Shown piece after piece: positions 28,157-39,047 of a DNA stretch of 53,337 nt. Origin of the DNA: an uncultured Pelagibacteraceae bacterium (GTDB taxonomy: Bacteria > Pseudomonadota > Alphaproteobacteria > Pelagibacterales > Pelagibacteraceae); assembly GCA_902532645.1 (NCBI GenBank), contig CACAIU010000003.1:1-53337 (forward strand), read 5' to 3'. Position numbers and translations under genes: made by a program. The first letter of the stretch is position 1, and each line of letters begins with the position of its first letter. The notes under the pieces were generated by a model. It saw only the letters and a list, made by a program, of their open reading frames with translations, did no database searches and had not been told where the DNA came from.

Positions 28157-30931
28157 TTAATGTAACATACCCCAATTATCTCCAACATTAATATCAACTG
28201 TTAAAGGAGTTGAAAAAGAATGATAATCACTCTGAGCTACACTGGTCATTTCTTTCTCAATTAATTTAATCATTACTTTTTCATCTTTTTTTGGAATTTC
28301 AAAAATTAATTCATCATGAATTTGCAAGAGCATTTTTGAATTAGAATTTTTTTCCTCTGATAATTTCTTATCTAATCTTATCATAGCTAATCTCATTACT
28401 TCAGATGCAGAACCTTGAATAGGAGCATTAATCGCAGCACGTTCTTGAAAATTTCTGATATTAAAGTTTTTGTCATTTATTCCATTAAAGTGAGATCTTC
28501 GTCCAAAAATATTGTTAACATATCCACTTTTCCTACAAAATTTAATTGTATTATCCATGTAAACTTTAATTTCTGGAAACTTAGCAAAATATGAATTCAA
28601 AAATTCCTCTGCCTCATAGTTAGAAACATTTATTTGCTTAGCTAATCCATATTGCGAAATTCCATAAATAATTCCAAAATTAATAGCCTTAGCCTTTCGT
28701 CTGTGATCTTGATTAACTTTTTTGATATCAATATTAAATATTTGGCTAGCTGTTAAAGAGTGAATATCTTCTTTATTTTTAAAAGCTTTTTTCAGTTCTT
28801 TTACATCTGCCAGGTCTGCTAAAATTCTCATCTCAATCTGATTGTAATCCGCAGAAATTAATAGGTGCCCTTTTTTTGCAGTGAAAGCTTTTCTTATATC
28901 TTTTCCATCTTCTGATTTAATTGGTATGTTTTGTAAGTTGGGATCACTAGATGCTAGTCTTCCAGTCGTTGTTGCAGCCAGCAAAAACGACGTATGAACT
29001 CTTTTTGTATTTGGGTTTAAATGTTCAGGTAAAGCATCTGAATAAGTATTTTTTAATTTTGAAACTTGTCTCCAGTCTAAAATTAATTTTGGAAACTCAT
29101 GACCTTTAAAAGCTAAATCCTCTAAAACACTTGCACTTGTTGCAAAACTTCCTTTTTTAGTTTTCTTTAAACCAGCTATTTTCAAGTCATTATAAATTAT
29201 TTCACCTAATTGCTTTGGGGATGCGATATTGAACTCTTTTTTAGAAATTTTAAATACTTCTTTTTCAAGTTTTTGGATTTTTTTTTCAAATTTAGATGAA
29301 AGAAATTTTAAAAACTTACTGTCAATTTCAACTCCTTCTATTTCCATAAATGCAAGAATTTTAATTAATGGCTTTTCAAAAATTTCATAAATATTGATCA
29401 TTTTCTCTGATTTTAAATTTTTGACAAATTTCTTGTATAATCTAAAAGTAACATCAGCATCTTCAGCAGCGTAATCTTTTGCTTTATCTAATTCTACTTC
29501 ACTAAAATTAATTTCTTTCTTACCTGTGCCTACCATCTCTTTAAAAGAAATAGTTTTATGTCCCAAATGAATTTCTGATAAAGTATCCATATTATGTCTA
29601 TTTTTTCCAGCATCTAAGACATAGGACATCAGCATTGTATCTTCCATTGAAGAAAGTGTTATTCCACACTTATAAAATACGATAAAATCAAATTTTATAT
29701 TTTGACCTATTTTTTTAATACTAGGATCTTCTAATATTTTTTTTAATTTTTTAATTACCGCTTCTTTTTTAAGACACTTGGGTGACTTATGACCAACTGG
29801 TATGTAACATGCTTTTCCAATTTTAGAGCAAAGAGAAATACCTACTAGATCTGCTTGGTGAGGATCTAATGAGGTTGTTTCCGTATCAACAGCAACTTCA
29901 CCAACTTCTTCTGCCTCCTCTATCCATTTATCAATTTCATCTAAGCTATTAATTAAGTAATAATTTTTACTATTTATCGTTTGTTGTTTTTCTAGATTTT
30001 GAGTTTCAATCTTATTACTTTCTAGTTCAGGTTCTCCATAAGCAGAAATTGCAGAACTTAACAACCTGTTAAATTCCATTTCTCTTAAAAATTTATATAA
30101 TTTATCTTTATCTATATTTTGCAGTTTAAATTCACTTAACTCTCTATTAACAGGAGAGTTATGATCTAGTGTTACAAGTTTTTTACTTATTAATGCTTTA
30201 TCCTTATTTTCTATTAATGTTTCTCTTCTTTTATTTTGCTTAATCTCATTAGCAGATTTAAGTAAATTTTCTAAAGTGCCATATTTGTTAATTAGCTCTG
30301 CAGCTGTCTTAACACCTATACCTGGAACACCAGGAACATTATCACTACTATCTCCTGCTAAAGATTGCACATCAATAACTTTTGAAGCATCTACTCCAAA
30401 TTTTTTTAAGACATCATCGTCAGTTATAAATTTGTTTTTCATGGGGTCAAAAATTCGAACCCCTTTTTTGTAAAGCTGCATTAAATCTTTATCTGATGAA
30501 ACAATTGTAACCTTTGCACCCTTTTTAAGAATTTGATCAACATATGTAGCTATTAAATCATCTGCTTCGTAATTAGGAAGATCCACAGATGGCAAATTAA
30601 ATGCCAGGACTGATTTTCTTATATATTCAAATTGTGGAGCTAAATCGTCAGGCGCCTCAGATCTATTAGCTTTGTAATCACTATAAATTTCATTTCTAAA
30701 AGTTTTTCTTGCTGAGTCAAATATTACTGCAAAATGTGTTGGTTTTTGTAAGTTTTGATCAGATTTTGAGTCCTCTAATAATTTAAATAACATACTGCAA
30801 AAACCACTTACAGCACCTGTTGGAAGTCCATCGCTTTTTCTACTCAATGGAGGTAAAGCATAATAAGCTCTAAAGATATAACCAGAGCCATCAATCAAAT
30901 AAAAATGATCTGTTTTTTGAATTTTATTCAT
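28157..30931 (-). CDS. polA: DNA polymerase I
   Basis: 5'-3' exonuclease (DGSGYIFRAYYAL), 3'-5' exonuclease (VAVDTETTSLD), polymerase motifs (ISADYNQIEMRILA, LLQIHDELIFEI). Confidence 0.97.
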   Translation of the reverse strand: MNKIQKTDHFYLIDGSGYIFRAYYALPPLSRKSDGLPTGAVSGFCSMLFKLLEDSKSDQNLQKPTHFAVIFDSARKTFRNEIYSDYKANRSEAPDDLAPQFEYIRKSVLAFNLPSVDLPNYEADDLIATYVDQILKKGAKVTIVSSDKDLMQLYKKGVRIFDPMKNKFITDDDVLKKFGVDASKVIDVQSLAGDSSDNVPGVPGIGVKTAAELINKYGTLENLLKSANEIKQNKRRETLIENKDKALISKKLVTLDHNSPVNRELSEFKLQNIDKDKLYKFLREMEFNRLLSSAISAYGEPELESNKIETQNLEKQQTINSKNYYLINSLDEIDKWIEEAEEVGEVAVDTETTSLDPHQADLVGISLCSKIGKACYIPVGHKSPKCLKKEAVIKKLKKILEDPSIKKIGQNIKFDFIVFYKCGITLSSMEDTMLMSYVLDAGKNRHNMDTLSEIHLGHKTISFKEMVGTGKKEINFSEVELDKAKDYAAEDADVTFRLYKKFVKNLKSEKMINIYEIFEKPLIKILAFMEIEGVEIDSKFLKFLSSKFEKKIQKLEKEVFKISKKEFNIASPKQLGEIIYNDLKIAGLKKTKKGSFATSASVLEDLAFKGHEFPKLILDWRQVSKLKNTYSDALPEHLNPNTKRVHTSFLLAATTTGRLASSDPNLQNIPIKSEDGKDIRKAFTAKKGHLLISADYNQIEMRILADLADVKELKKAFKNKEDIHSLTASQIFNIDIKKVNQDHRRKAKAINFGIIYGISQYGLAKQINVSNYEAEEFLNSYFAKFPEIKVYMDNTIKFCRKSGYVNNIFGRRSHFNGINDKNFNIRNFQERAAINAPIQGSASEVMRLAMIRLDKKLSEEKNSNSKMLLQIHDELIFEIPKKDEKVMIKLIEKEMTSVAQSDYHSFSTPLTVDINVGDNWGMLH

Positions 30932-31045
30932 TAAGTATTATTAAATATTACAATGCTAACATAATCTGTATATAAAAAAATTTACTTTCAATTATTATAA
31001 CAATTAGAAGTAGATTATTTTTTATATTTTGAGTATTATTTAATA

Positions 31046-31597
31046 ATGGAATTAACAAAAAATCTCACGCAAGCTAAACTATTTAAATCTCTGGTTGTTA
31101 TTGTTCTTGGTTCGATAGCACTAACAATATCAGCAAAGATCAAAATTCCTTTCTATCCAGTTCCTATGACTATGCAAACATTTGTTGTATTATTTTTAGG
31201 AATAAGTTTAGGGCATAAAATTGCTCTTGCTACAGTTGGTCTGTATTTAATTGAGGGAATTGCAGGACTTCCTGTATTTTCAAATTCCCCTGAAAAAGGT
31301 ATTGGATTAGTTTACTTTACGGGACCGACTATGGGTTACTTAATTGGTTTTTTAACAGCTGGTTACTTAGCTTCTAAAATAAAGATTAATGATAATTTTT
31401 TTCTTGTTTTATTTAAACTAATTATCGCAACTTCGACAATCTATATTTTGGGTCTAATTTGGCTTGGAACATTGATTGGATGGGATAAACCAATTTTTGC
31501 TTTAGGTGCAAAACCATTCTTATTAGCTGAGATATTTAAAATTATACTCTTAGCTCTTTTGACTAAGCAAATAATTAAAATTAGAAAATTTATCTAG
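31046..31597 (+). CDS. bioY: BioY family biotin transporter
   Basis: IPFYPVPMTMQTFVVLFLG, YFTGPTMGYLIGFLTAGYLA. Confidence 0.93.
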   Translation: MELTKNLTQAKLFKSLVVIVLGSIALTISAKIKIPFYPVPMTMQTFVVLFLGISLGHKIALATVGLYLIEGIAGLPVFSNSPEKGIGLVYFTGPTMGYLIGFLTAGYLASKIKINDNFFLVLFKLIIATSTIYILGLIWLGTLIGWDKPIFALGAKPFLLAEIFKIILLALLTKQIIKIRKFI

Positions 31598-32177
31598 GTG
31601 ATCTTTTAGAAAGAATTCTTTGAAGAGTTCTTCTGTGCATTTTAAGCCTTCTGGCTGTTTCTGAAACATTCCTATTACACAGCTCGAAAACTCTATGTAT
31701 ATGTTCCCACTTAACTCTGTCAGCTGACATCGGGTTTTCTGGTGGTGCAGCTTTTTTTGAAGGATCTGCCAATAATGCTTTCTCTACATCTTCTGCATCA
31801 GCAGGTTTAGCTAAATAATCTATAGCACCTTCCTTGATCGCAGCTACCGCTGTTGGAATATTTCCATAACCAGTTAACATGATGATCCTACTATCACTAT
31901 TTGTAGACTGAATTTCTTTTACGACCTCAAGTCCATTACCATCTGTAAGCCTTAAGTCCACAACAGCAAAACCTGGTTTCTTAGTTTTTACAGATTCAAC
32001 TCCTTTTTGTACACTCTCAGCTTGAAAAACCTCAAATCCTTTTTTTTCCATCGCCCTTGCTAAACGCTCACGAAAAGGATTATCGTCATCCACGATTAAT
32101 AATGACTTATTTTCAAAATCGCTAAGATTCTGTAGTTTTGCTTCATCTTTCATGGTTCTCATATGGGGTCTCTTCAA
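31590..32177 (-). CDS. ActR/RegA/PrrA-type response regulator
   Basis: LLIVDDDNPFRERLARAME receiver, VVDLRLTDGNGLEVV, C-terminal Fis-like HTH SETARRLKMHRRTLQRIL. Confidence 0.92.
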   Translation of the reverse strand: MKRPHMRTMKDEAKLQNLSDFENKSLLIVDDDNPFRERLARAMEKKGFEVFQAESVQKGVESVKTKKPGFAVVDLRLTDGNGLEVVKEIQSTNSDSRIIMLTGYGNIPTAVAAIKEGAIDYLAKPADAEDVEKALLADPSKKAAPPENPMSADRVKWEHIHRVFELCNRNVSETARRLKMHRRTLQRILSKRSPR

Positions 32178-32321
32178 GATATTACAATATATGAATTTTA
32201 TGCATTTCAGGCTTGAATTATTTACTTTACTTTGGTGCTGCTTACTTTTATATGCGAAAAAATATTAAAGTTTTTATAAAAAAGACTTTTTTTTATTAAA
32301 TTTTTTTTGGAGGCATTTAAA

Positions 32322-33506
32322 ATGCAAAAATTTAAATCAGTTGAAGAATTAGTAAGTCAACTGAAACCTGAAAAACCAGTCTACTGTATAAGAAAAAATT
32401 CCATAAAATCTGCTGTTAGATTTTTCTTAAACAAATTTCCAGGTAAAGTTTTATATGCAGTTAAAACCAATCCACACCCTGAGATAATCAAAACAATCAT
32501 AGAAAGTGGAGTTGAACAATTTGATGTTGCATCAATTGAGGAAATTAAAAATATAAAAACTTTTAGTAATACAGCTAAATGCTCTTTTATGCATACTGTT
32601 AAAAGCAGAGAAAGTATAAAAGAGGCATATTTTGATTATGGTGTAAAAACTTTTTCTTTAGATACTAAAGATGAACTAATTAAAATAATTGAAAGTACAA
32701 ATAATGCTAAAGATTTAGAATTATTTGTAAGAGTTGCTGTTTCAAATGAACATGCAGAAATTGATTTATCAAAAAAATTTGGTGCATTAACATCAGAAGC
32801 AATTGGTTTGTTAAGACTTGTAAAACAGCATGCTAAAAAGATTGGTTTAAGTTTTCATGTTGGCTCACAATGTATGCATCCAATTTCTTATTCAAAAGGT
32901 ATTAGTGAAATTGGAAATATAATTAAAAAAACAAAAATTATTCCAGATTATATTAATTTAGGTGGGGGTTTTCCTACAATCTATCCTGACTTAATTCCAC
33001 AATCTTTAGATAATTATTTTAATGAAATAAATAAGAGTTTAGAAAATTTAAAACTTGAAAAACTTCCAGAAATTATTTGTGAACCTGGTAGAGCTATAGT
33101 TGCTGAAAGTGGTTCAACAGTTGTGAGGGTTAATTTAAGAAAAAAACAAAAGCTTTATATAAATGATGGTACCTATGGAACTCTTTTTGATGCAGGTACG
33201 CCAAATATTGTATTTCCATCTAGGATGATTAAAGAAAATTCTAATAAAATAATTTCAAAAAAATTAACTGCTTTTGATTTTTTTGGACCAACGTGTGATA
33301 GCATGGATTATATGAAAGGTCCTTTTTTGCTTCCAAATAATATAAAAGAAAATGATTATATTGAACTTGGTCAACTTGGGGCATACGGATTGACATTTAG
33401 AACTCAGTTTAATGGCTATTACTCAAATGAAATTTACGAAGTTGAAGATAATCCAATAATGACAATGTATGATAAAGACATTAATAAAGCCAACATGGTA
33501 GCTTAA
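32322..33506 (+). CDS. Type III PLP-dependent decarboxylase (ornithine/lysine decarboxylase); listed ORF starts upstream at a TTG
   Basis: LYAVKTNPHPE PLP lysine, GGGFPTIYP, FFGPTCDSMDY; GGAGG at 32309-32313 positions the ATG at 32322. Confidence 0.9.
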   Translation: MQKFKSVEELVSQLKPEKPVYCIRKNSIKSAVRFFLNKFPGKVLYAVKTNPHPEIIKTIIESGVEQFDVASIEEIKNIKTFSNTAKCSFMHTVKSRESIKEAYFDYGVKTFSLDTKDELIKIIESTNNAKDLELFVRVAVSNEHAEIDLSKKFGALTSEAIGLLRLVKQHAKKIGLSFHVGSQCMHPISYSKGISEIGNIIKKTKIIPDYINLGGGFPTIYPDLIPQSLDNYFNEINKSLENLKLEKLPEIICEPGRAIVAESGSTVVRVNLRKKQKLYINDGTYGTLFDAGTPNIVFPSRMIKENSNKIISKKLTAFDFFGPTCDSMDYMKGPFLLPNNIKENDYIELGQLGAYGLTFRTQFNGYYSNEIYEVEDNPIMTMYDKDINKANMVA

Positions 33507-34549
33507 TGTCGAGTCAAAAAAATCCAGGTCATAACAGTAAAAGAGATTTCTTAAAAAATCCTGTTGAGCACATCGATATAACTTCATTCGACTCTAGAAA
33601 AATTATATCCTCAATGAAAAAAATGTCATTTGTTTCTAGAGAAACAGCAAATGCTGCTAATATTTATAACGAGATGCTTAAAGATAAAGATTGTACAATA
33701 TTCCTTACCTTAGCAGGCTCTACTTCGGCAGCTGGGTGTATGAATATTTATAAAGATTTAGTTAAATATAATATGGTGGATGCGATTGTTGCAACAGGTG
33801 CTTCTATAGTAGATATGGATTTTTTTGAAGCTCTTGGTTTTAAACATTATCAAGGTTCACAATTTCAAGATGATACTGAGCTAAGGGACAACTATATAGA
33901 TAGAATTTACGATACCTACATAGATGAAGAAGAGCTTCAAATGTGTGATAAAATTATATGTGAAATCGCTAATAGCCTAGAGGCGAGAAGCTATACTTCA
34001 AGAGAGTTCATTTATGAAATGGGAAAATATTTAAAAAATAACTCAAAGAAAAAAGACTCTTTAATTGAAACCGCTTTTGACAATAATGTTCCTATTTTCT
34101 GCCCTGCTTTTACTGACTCGAGTGCAGGATTCGGATTAGTTATGCATCAAGAACAAAATCCAAAAAAACATATGACAATAGACTCAGTTAGAGAATTTAG
34201 AGAACTAACAGAAATTAAAATCAAATCTAAAGGTTCTGGATTGTTCATGATTGGTGGTGGTGTGCCTAAAAACTTTATTCAAGATACTGTTATTTGTGCT
34301 GAATTATTAGGAAAAGATGTAGACATGCATAAATATGCTGTTCAAATTACTGTTGCTGATAGTAGAGACGGTGCATGTAGCAGCTCCACATTAAAAGAAG
34401 CAAGTTCATGGGGAAAAGTAGATATTACAAAAGAACAGATGGTGTTTGCGGAGGCAACTAGTGTTTTACCATTGATAGCAAGTGATGCTTACCATAAGGG
34501 TGAGTGGAAAAACAGAGAAAGAAAAAACTTTACAAAAATTTTTGAATAA
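33506..34549 (+). CDS. Deoxyhypusine synthase-like protein (possible homospermidine synthase)
   Basis: LTLAGSTSAAGCMNIYKDL, DAIVATGASIVDMDFFEALG, EASSWGKVD containing the WGK catalytic-lysine motif. Confidence 0.88.
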   Translation: MSSQKNPGHNSKRDFLKNPVEHIDITSFDSRKIISSMKKMSFVSRETANAANIYNEMLKDKDCTIFLTLAGSTSAAGCMNIYKDLVKYNMVDAIVATGASIVDMDFFEALGFKHYQGSQFQDDTELRDNYIDRIYDTYIDEEELQMCDKIICEIANSLEARSYTSREFIYEMGKYLKNNSKKKDSLIETAFDNNVPIFCPAFTDSSAGFGLVMHQEQNPKKHMTIDSVREFRELTEIKIKSKGSGLFMIGGGVPKNFIQDTVICAELLGKDVDMHKYAVQITVADSRDGACSSSTLKEASSWGKVDITKEQMVFAEATSVLPLIASDAYHKGEWKNRERKNFTKIFE

Positions 34550-34551
34550 AA

Positions 34552-35427
34552 TTGAAATATCTATCAAATAAAAACGGGTTTTTAGGAATTGATAATAAAT
34601 TTAGCTTTAAAGAAAAAGCTGTGATTGTTCCATTTGGATTAGAAAAAACAGTCAGTTATGGGGGAGGAACAAGAAATGGACCTAAAGAAATCATAAAAGC
34701 ATCTCATCAAGTTGAGCTATACGATGAAGAACTTAATTGTGAACCTTATAAAAAAATAGGTATTAAAACTTTAAAACCATTTAAAATTGATAAAAATATT
34801 AAAAAAGCACTTAATAAAATCTCAAATATTAATAAAGAAATTTTAAATAAAAAGCTTTTCCCAATGACTTTAGGTGGAGAGCATTCAATAACTCCTGGGT
34901 GTATTGTTCCTTTTACTAAAAAATATAAAAATATTTGCCTCTTACATTTTGATGCCCATGCAGATTTACGTCAAAGCTATAATGGAGAAAAATTTTCACA
35001 TGCCTCAGCAATTAGAAGATGTCTAGATTATAAAAATGTTTCTTTAATTTCATTTGGCATAAGAAATATCTCAGAAAGTGAAATACCATATTTAAAAAAA
35101 AATTCTTCAAGAATAAATATTTTTTGGGCAAAAGATAAAAAAAAATGGAATTTGTCTAAATTTAAAAAACTGATTAAAAACAAAACTGTTTATCTAACAT
35201 TCGATGTAGATGGACTAGATTCAAGTATTATGCCTGCGACTGGTACACCTGAACCAGGAGGACTTTTGTGGGACGAAACATTAGATATAATAAGAATTGC
35301 AGCTAAAAACTCGAAAATTGTTGGTGCAGATATTAATGAACTATCTCCAATTAAAGGATTTAATTCCTATAATTTTCTTGTTGCGAAATTGGCTTATAAA
35401 ATTTTGTCTTATAAATTTTTATATTAA
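34552..35427 (+). CDS. Agmatinase/ureohydrolase family protein (TTG start)
   Basis: LHFDAHADLR and LTFDVDGLDSSIMPATGTPEPGG metal-binding motifs. Confidence 0.9.
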   Translation: MKYLSNKNGFLGIDNKFSFKEKAVIVPFGLEKTVSYGGGTRNGPKEIIKASHQVELYDEELNCEPYKKIGIKTLKPFKIDKNIKKALNKISNINKEILNKKLFPMTLGGEHSITPGCIVPFTKKYKNICLLHFDAHADLRQSYNGEKFSHASAIRRCLDYKNVSLISFGIRNISESEIPYLKKNSSRINIFWAKDKKKWNLSKFKKLIKNKTVYLTFDVDGLDSSIMPATGTPEPGGLLWDETLDIIRIAAKNSKIVGADINELSPIKGFNSYNFLVAKLAYKILSYKFLY

Positions 35428-35978
35428 ACTTTAATTGGTTTAATAAATTCCAATAACATTCTGAATGGTATCAACATTATAATAGCAACTAAAATTTTTA
35501 CTGCTAAATCTCCAAGAGATAAAGTAACCCAAGGTACCCCTGTCGCATAAAATGATATTGAGAAAAATAAAAATGTGTCGACTGTTGATCCAATCAAAGA
35601 TGAAGTAAGTGGTGCAACAAACCACTCTTTTTTTCTTAATCGATCAAAAATTTGAATATCTAACAATTGAGCAGTAATAAAAGCTACCCCTGATCCAATT
35701 GCAATTCTTACAGAAATTAAATCTGCAAAATCAGTTGAGAATAACAATGTAAATATAATTCCTATTAAGAAGCCCAAATATACAATTTGCCTTGCTAATA
35801 ATTTTCCATACGACCTATTTGCTAAATCTGTTATTAAAAAAGCTATTGGGTAACTAAAAGCTCCATAAGTTAAAATCTCATTTAATCCAAAATAATTGAT
35901 TGGAAACTGAACTAAATAATTAGAAGATAGTACAACAACTCCCATCATTATTGACAGAATGATAAATAATTTGTTCAT
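35424..35978 (-). CDS. VUT family / queuosine precursor transporter-like (YhhQ)
   Basis: FLITDLANRSYGK, 6-TM, SLIGSTVDTFLFFSISF motif. Confidence 0.82.
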   Translation of the reverse strand: MNKLFIILSIMMGVVVLSSNYLVQFPINYFGLNEILTYGAFSYPIAFLITDLANRSYGKLLARQIVYLGFLIGIIFTLLFSTDFADLISVRIAIGSGVAFITAQLLDIQIFDRLRKKEWFVAPLTSSLIGSTVDTFLFFSISFYATGVPWVTLSLGDLAVKILVAIIMLIPFRMLLEFIKPIKV

Positions 35979-36289
35979 TAAGCTGATTTAGCTACAGGTT
36001 TCTTTTTAAAAGGGGATTTAATTAAAACTACTTTTTTTAACTTTTTTAATCTAGGAGATAAATTTTTATTTTTTACAGTTTTTAAAAATTCATCAAAACT
36101 ACCTTTTTTGTCAACTGACCTTACGCCTGAGTTACTTACAGTAAGTTTTAAACTTCTTCCGGTAAGCTCACTTGTAAATTTAACTTTTTTTAGGTTGGGT
36201 AAAAATCTTCTTTTAGTCTTATTGTTAGCATGACTAACATTATGACCTTTCATTGGAATTTTACCGGTAAGTTCGCATTTTTTTGACAT
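35978..36289 (-). CDS. rpmB: 50S ribosomal protein L28 (ORF as listed runs to 36391; true start [10 protein letters not shown] at 36289)
   Basis: [38 protein letters not shown]. Confidence 0.94.
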   Translation of the reverse strand: MSKKCELTGKIPMKGHNVSHANNKTKRRFLPNLKKVKFTSELTGRSLKLTVSNSGVRSVDKKGSFDEFLKTVKNKNLSPRLKKLKKVVLIKSPFKKKPVAKSA

Positions 36290-36341
36290 AATAACAGTGC
36301 CTATATAAGGGGAGATATTGAAGGCGTCAAGTTTAATACAT

Positions 36342-37394
36342 TTAAGAAACAGTTTTATTTCCAACAATTTCTGTAAAATTTTTAACACCATCTCTTATTA
36401 GTAATTCTTTTAGGTCTTTTTTAATCATACCAGCAATATTGGGTCCTTGAAATACCATGCCGGTATACAACTGAACATAGTCTGCTCCTAATAAAAACTT
36501 ATCATAAGCTGCTTTACCTGAGTCAACGCCGCCTACTCCAATTATTTTAATTTTACCTTTAATTAAATTGTAGAACTTACTTATTAAAAGATTTGATTTT
36601 TTTTCAATAGGTTTTCCAGATAAACCACCTTTTTGATGTCTCTGTATATTTTGAAGTGTTTCCCGAGAAGCTTCAGAAGTATTTGAAATTATTATTGCAC
36701 TTATTTCATTTTCTAAAAGTATTTCTGAAATTAATTCAATTTGATTTTCACTAATATCTGGTGAAATCTTTACTGCTATAGGGATTTCAGTTTTTAATTG
36801 TTTTTTTTTCTCTGAGACAGATTTTAATAACTCTTTTAATTTATTCTCTTCATGAAAATTTCTAAGATTTTCAGTATTTGGTGAAGAAATATTAATTGTA
36901 ATATAATCTGCAACTTCAGAAAATTTTTCTAATCCAATTAAATAATCATTCAATCTATCATTAGAATCTTTATTTGGACCTACATTTACACCTAGTATAC
37001 CTAGTTTTTTATTAAATTTTATTCTGTTTAATATTGTATCTGATCCATGGTTATTGAAACCTAACCTATTAATTAATGCTTGATCTTCTACCAATCTAAA
37101 TACTCTTGGTTTTTCATTTCCATATTGTTTTAATGGTGTAACCGTACCTACTTCAACAAATCCAAAACCCAATTTAAATAAAGGGTTGTATACCTCAGCA
37201 TTTTTATCAAAACCTGCCGCAATTCCTATAGGGTTATCAAGATGTTGATTAAATAATTTAGTTTTTAAAACAGGATCATTTTTATTTTCATCAAATATAT
37301 TTGAAACTAAATTGAGTTTAAGTGATTGAATTGCTAAAAAATGTGCTCTTTCAGGATCTATTTTAAATATTAATGATCTTAAATTTGAATACAT
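36342..37394 (-). CDS. pyrD: Quinone-dependent dihydroorotate dehydrogenase
   Basis: [60 protein letters not shown]. Confidence 0.95.
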   Translation of the reverse strand: MYSNLRSLIFKIDPERAHFLAIQSLKLNLVSNIFDENKNDPVLKTKLFNQHLDNPIGIAAGFDKNAEVYNPLFKLGFGFVEVGTVTPLKQYGNEKPRVFRLVEDQALINRLGFNNHGSDTILNRIKFNKKLGILGVNVGPNKDSNDRLNDYLIGLEKFSEVADYITINISSPNTENLRNFHEENKLKELLKSVSEKKKQLKTEIPIAVKISPDISENQIELISEILLENEISAIIISNTSEASRETLQNIQRHQKGGLSGKPIEKKSNLLISKFYNLIKGKIKIIGVGGVDSGKAAYDKFLLGADYVQLYTGMVFQGPNIAGMIKKDLKELLIRDGVKNFTEIVGNKTVS

Positions 37395-38956
37395 TATTTC
37401 AATTTACTAATTATCAACTCTTTTGTTTCGTTAACACCAAAAAAACTTATAAAAAAACCCATTCTAGGTCCATTTTCATCTCCAAATACCACTTCATAAA
37501 TTAATTTAAACCAATCTCTTAAGTTTTCTGAATACCCATTTTCTTTACCTGTTGAATATATTAATGTTTGTATATCCTCAGGAGACATCTGGTCATTACA
37601 TTGTTCTAAAGTTTTAACTAAAGCTTGTAGAGCTAATTTTTCATTTTCAGATGGATTTTTATATTTTTTTTGAGCCTTAATAACATCATTAAAATACTTG
37701 ATTGCATAACCAACTAGTCCATCAAAAATTGGAAAGTTTTTTTCATGAATATTAGATTTATATTTTTTAACAAACTTCCATAATAAATCTTTGTTATCAG
37801 CATTGCTTGTCTCAACTAAATTCAACAACATAGAAAAAGACATAATCATTTCTTCTTTTGGAATATTGCCATTATGAACATGCCAAACAGGATTCATTAC
37901 CAATTGTTGTTCTGTTTGTTTTTTTGATTTTTCAATATTATCAAGGTACTCATCTACAGCTTTTGGCACTATTTCATTATAAAGTTTTTTTGCTCTTTTT
38001 GGATTTTGATACATGTATAAGGATAAGCTTTCAGGTGAGGCATATTTTAACCACTGGTCGATGGTAATACCATTTCCTTTAGATTTTGAAATTTTTTCAC
38101 CCTTTTCATCAAGAAATAATTCATAAGCAAATCCAGATGGATGTTTTTTACCAATTAAATTTATAATTTTAGTTGATAAAATTGCACTCTCAATAAGGTC
38201 TTTCCCATACATTTCAAAATCTATATCTAGAGCATACCATCTCATTGCCCAATCAACTTTCCATTGTAATTTACAATTTCCATCCAAAATACTAGATTCT
38301 AATTTTTTACCCTTATTATCAAAAATTATTTTAGAATTTTTTTTATCAATTTCTATAACTGGAATTTCGAGAACATGACCTGTATCTGGACAAATAGGTA
38401 AAAAAGGACAGTAAGTTTTTTGACGTTCTTTACCTAAAGTTGGAAGTATAATATTCATTATACCATCATAATTTTCTAAAATAATTTTTAAAGTTGGGTT
38501 GAAAAAACCACCTTTGTATAAAGATGTTGAGCTTTTAAAGCTGTATTTAAAATTAAAACTATTTAAAAAATCTTTTAACATTTCATTATTATGTTCTCCA
38601 AAACTTGCAAATTTTTCAAATGGATCTGGAACTTGTGTTAATGGTTTATGTAGATTTTTATTTAGCAATTCCTGGTTAGGAACATTATCAGGAACTTTTC
38701 TTAGACCATCCATATCATCAGAGAAAGTAATTATTTCTGCTGGTAAATCTGTAAGTTGCTTTAAAGCATTAACCATCATTGAGGTCCTTGCAACTTCTCC
38801 AAATGTTCCAATATGAGGAAGTCCACTTGGGCCATATCCTGTTTGAAGAGTAATTTTACCTTTTTTATCAATAAATGATTTTCTCTCACGAAGCATTTTT
38901 TTTGCTTCAACGAAAGGCCAAGCACTTGTTTTGTCTAAAATTTCTTTTTTAATCAC
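37394..38956 (-). CDS. lysS: Lysyl-tRNA synthetase, class I
   Basis: GLPHIGTFGEVART HIGH-type motif, KISKSKGNG KMSKS-type motif. Confidence 0.93.
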   Translation of the reverse strand: MIKKEILDKTSAWPFVEAKKMLRERKSFIDKKGKITLQTGYGPSGLPHIGTFGEVARTSMMVNALKQLTDLPAEIITFSDDMDGLRKVPDNVPNQELLNKNLHKPLTQVPDPFEKFASFGEHNNEMLKDFLNSFNFKYSFKSSTSLYKGGFFNPTLKIILENYDGIMNIILPTLGKERQKTYCPFLPICPDTGHVLEIPVIEIDKKNSKIIFDNKGKKLESSILDGNCKLQWKVDWAMRWYALDIDFEMYGKDLIESAILSTKIINLIGKKHPSGFAYELFLDEKGEKISKSKGNGITIDQWLKYASPESLSLYMYQNPKRAKKLYNEIVPKAVDEYLDNIEKSKKQTEQQLVMNPVWHVHNGNIPKEEMIMSFSMLLNLVETSNADNKDLLWKFVKKYKSNIHEKNFPIFDGLVGYAIKYFNDVIKAQKKYKNPSENEKLALQALVKTLEQCNDQMSPEDIQTLIYSTGKENGYSENLRDWFKLIYEVVFGDENGPRMGFFISFFGVNETKELIISKLK

Positions 38957-39047
38957 GAATATATCTTTTATAAAAATCTTAAATTGGCGATTTTATTAAT
39001 TCTTATAGAGTTGAAATTTATTTACCATAAAATAATGTTCTTTCAAA

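Noticed and set aside
32307-32321. Upstream TTG start of the decarboxylase ORF (MEAFK)
   Set aside because: It overlaps the GGAGG ribosome-binding site of the better ATG at 32322.
36290-36391. N-terminal extension of the rpmB ORF ([18 protein letters not shown]...)
   Set aside because: L28 proteins begin at [10 protein letters not shown]; the extension overlaps pyrD and is a frame artefact.
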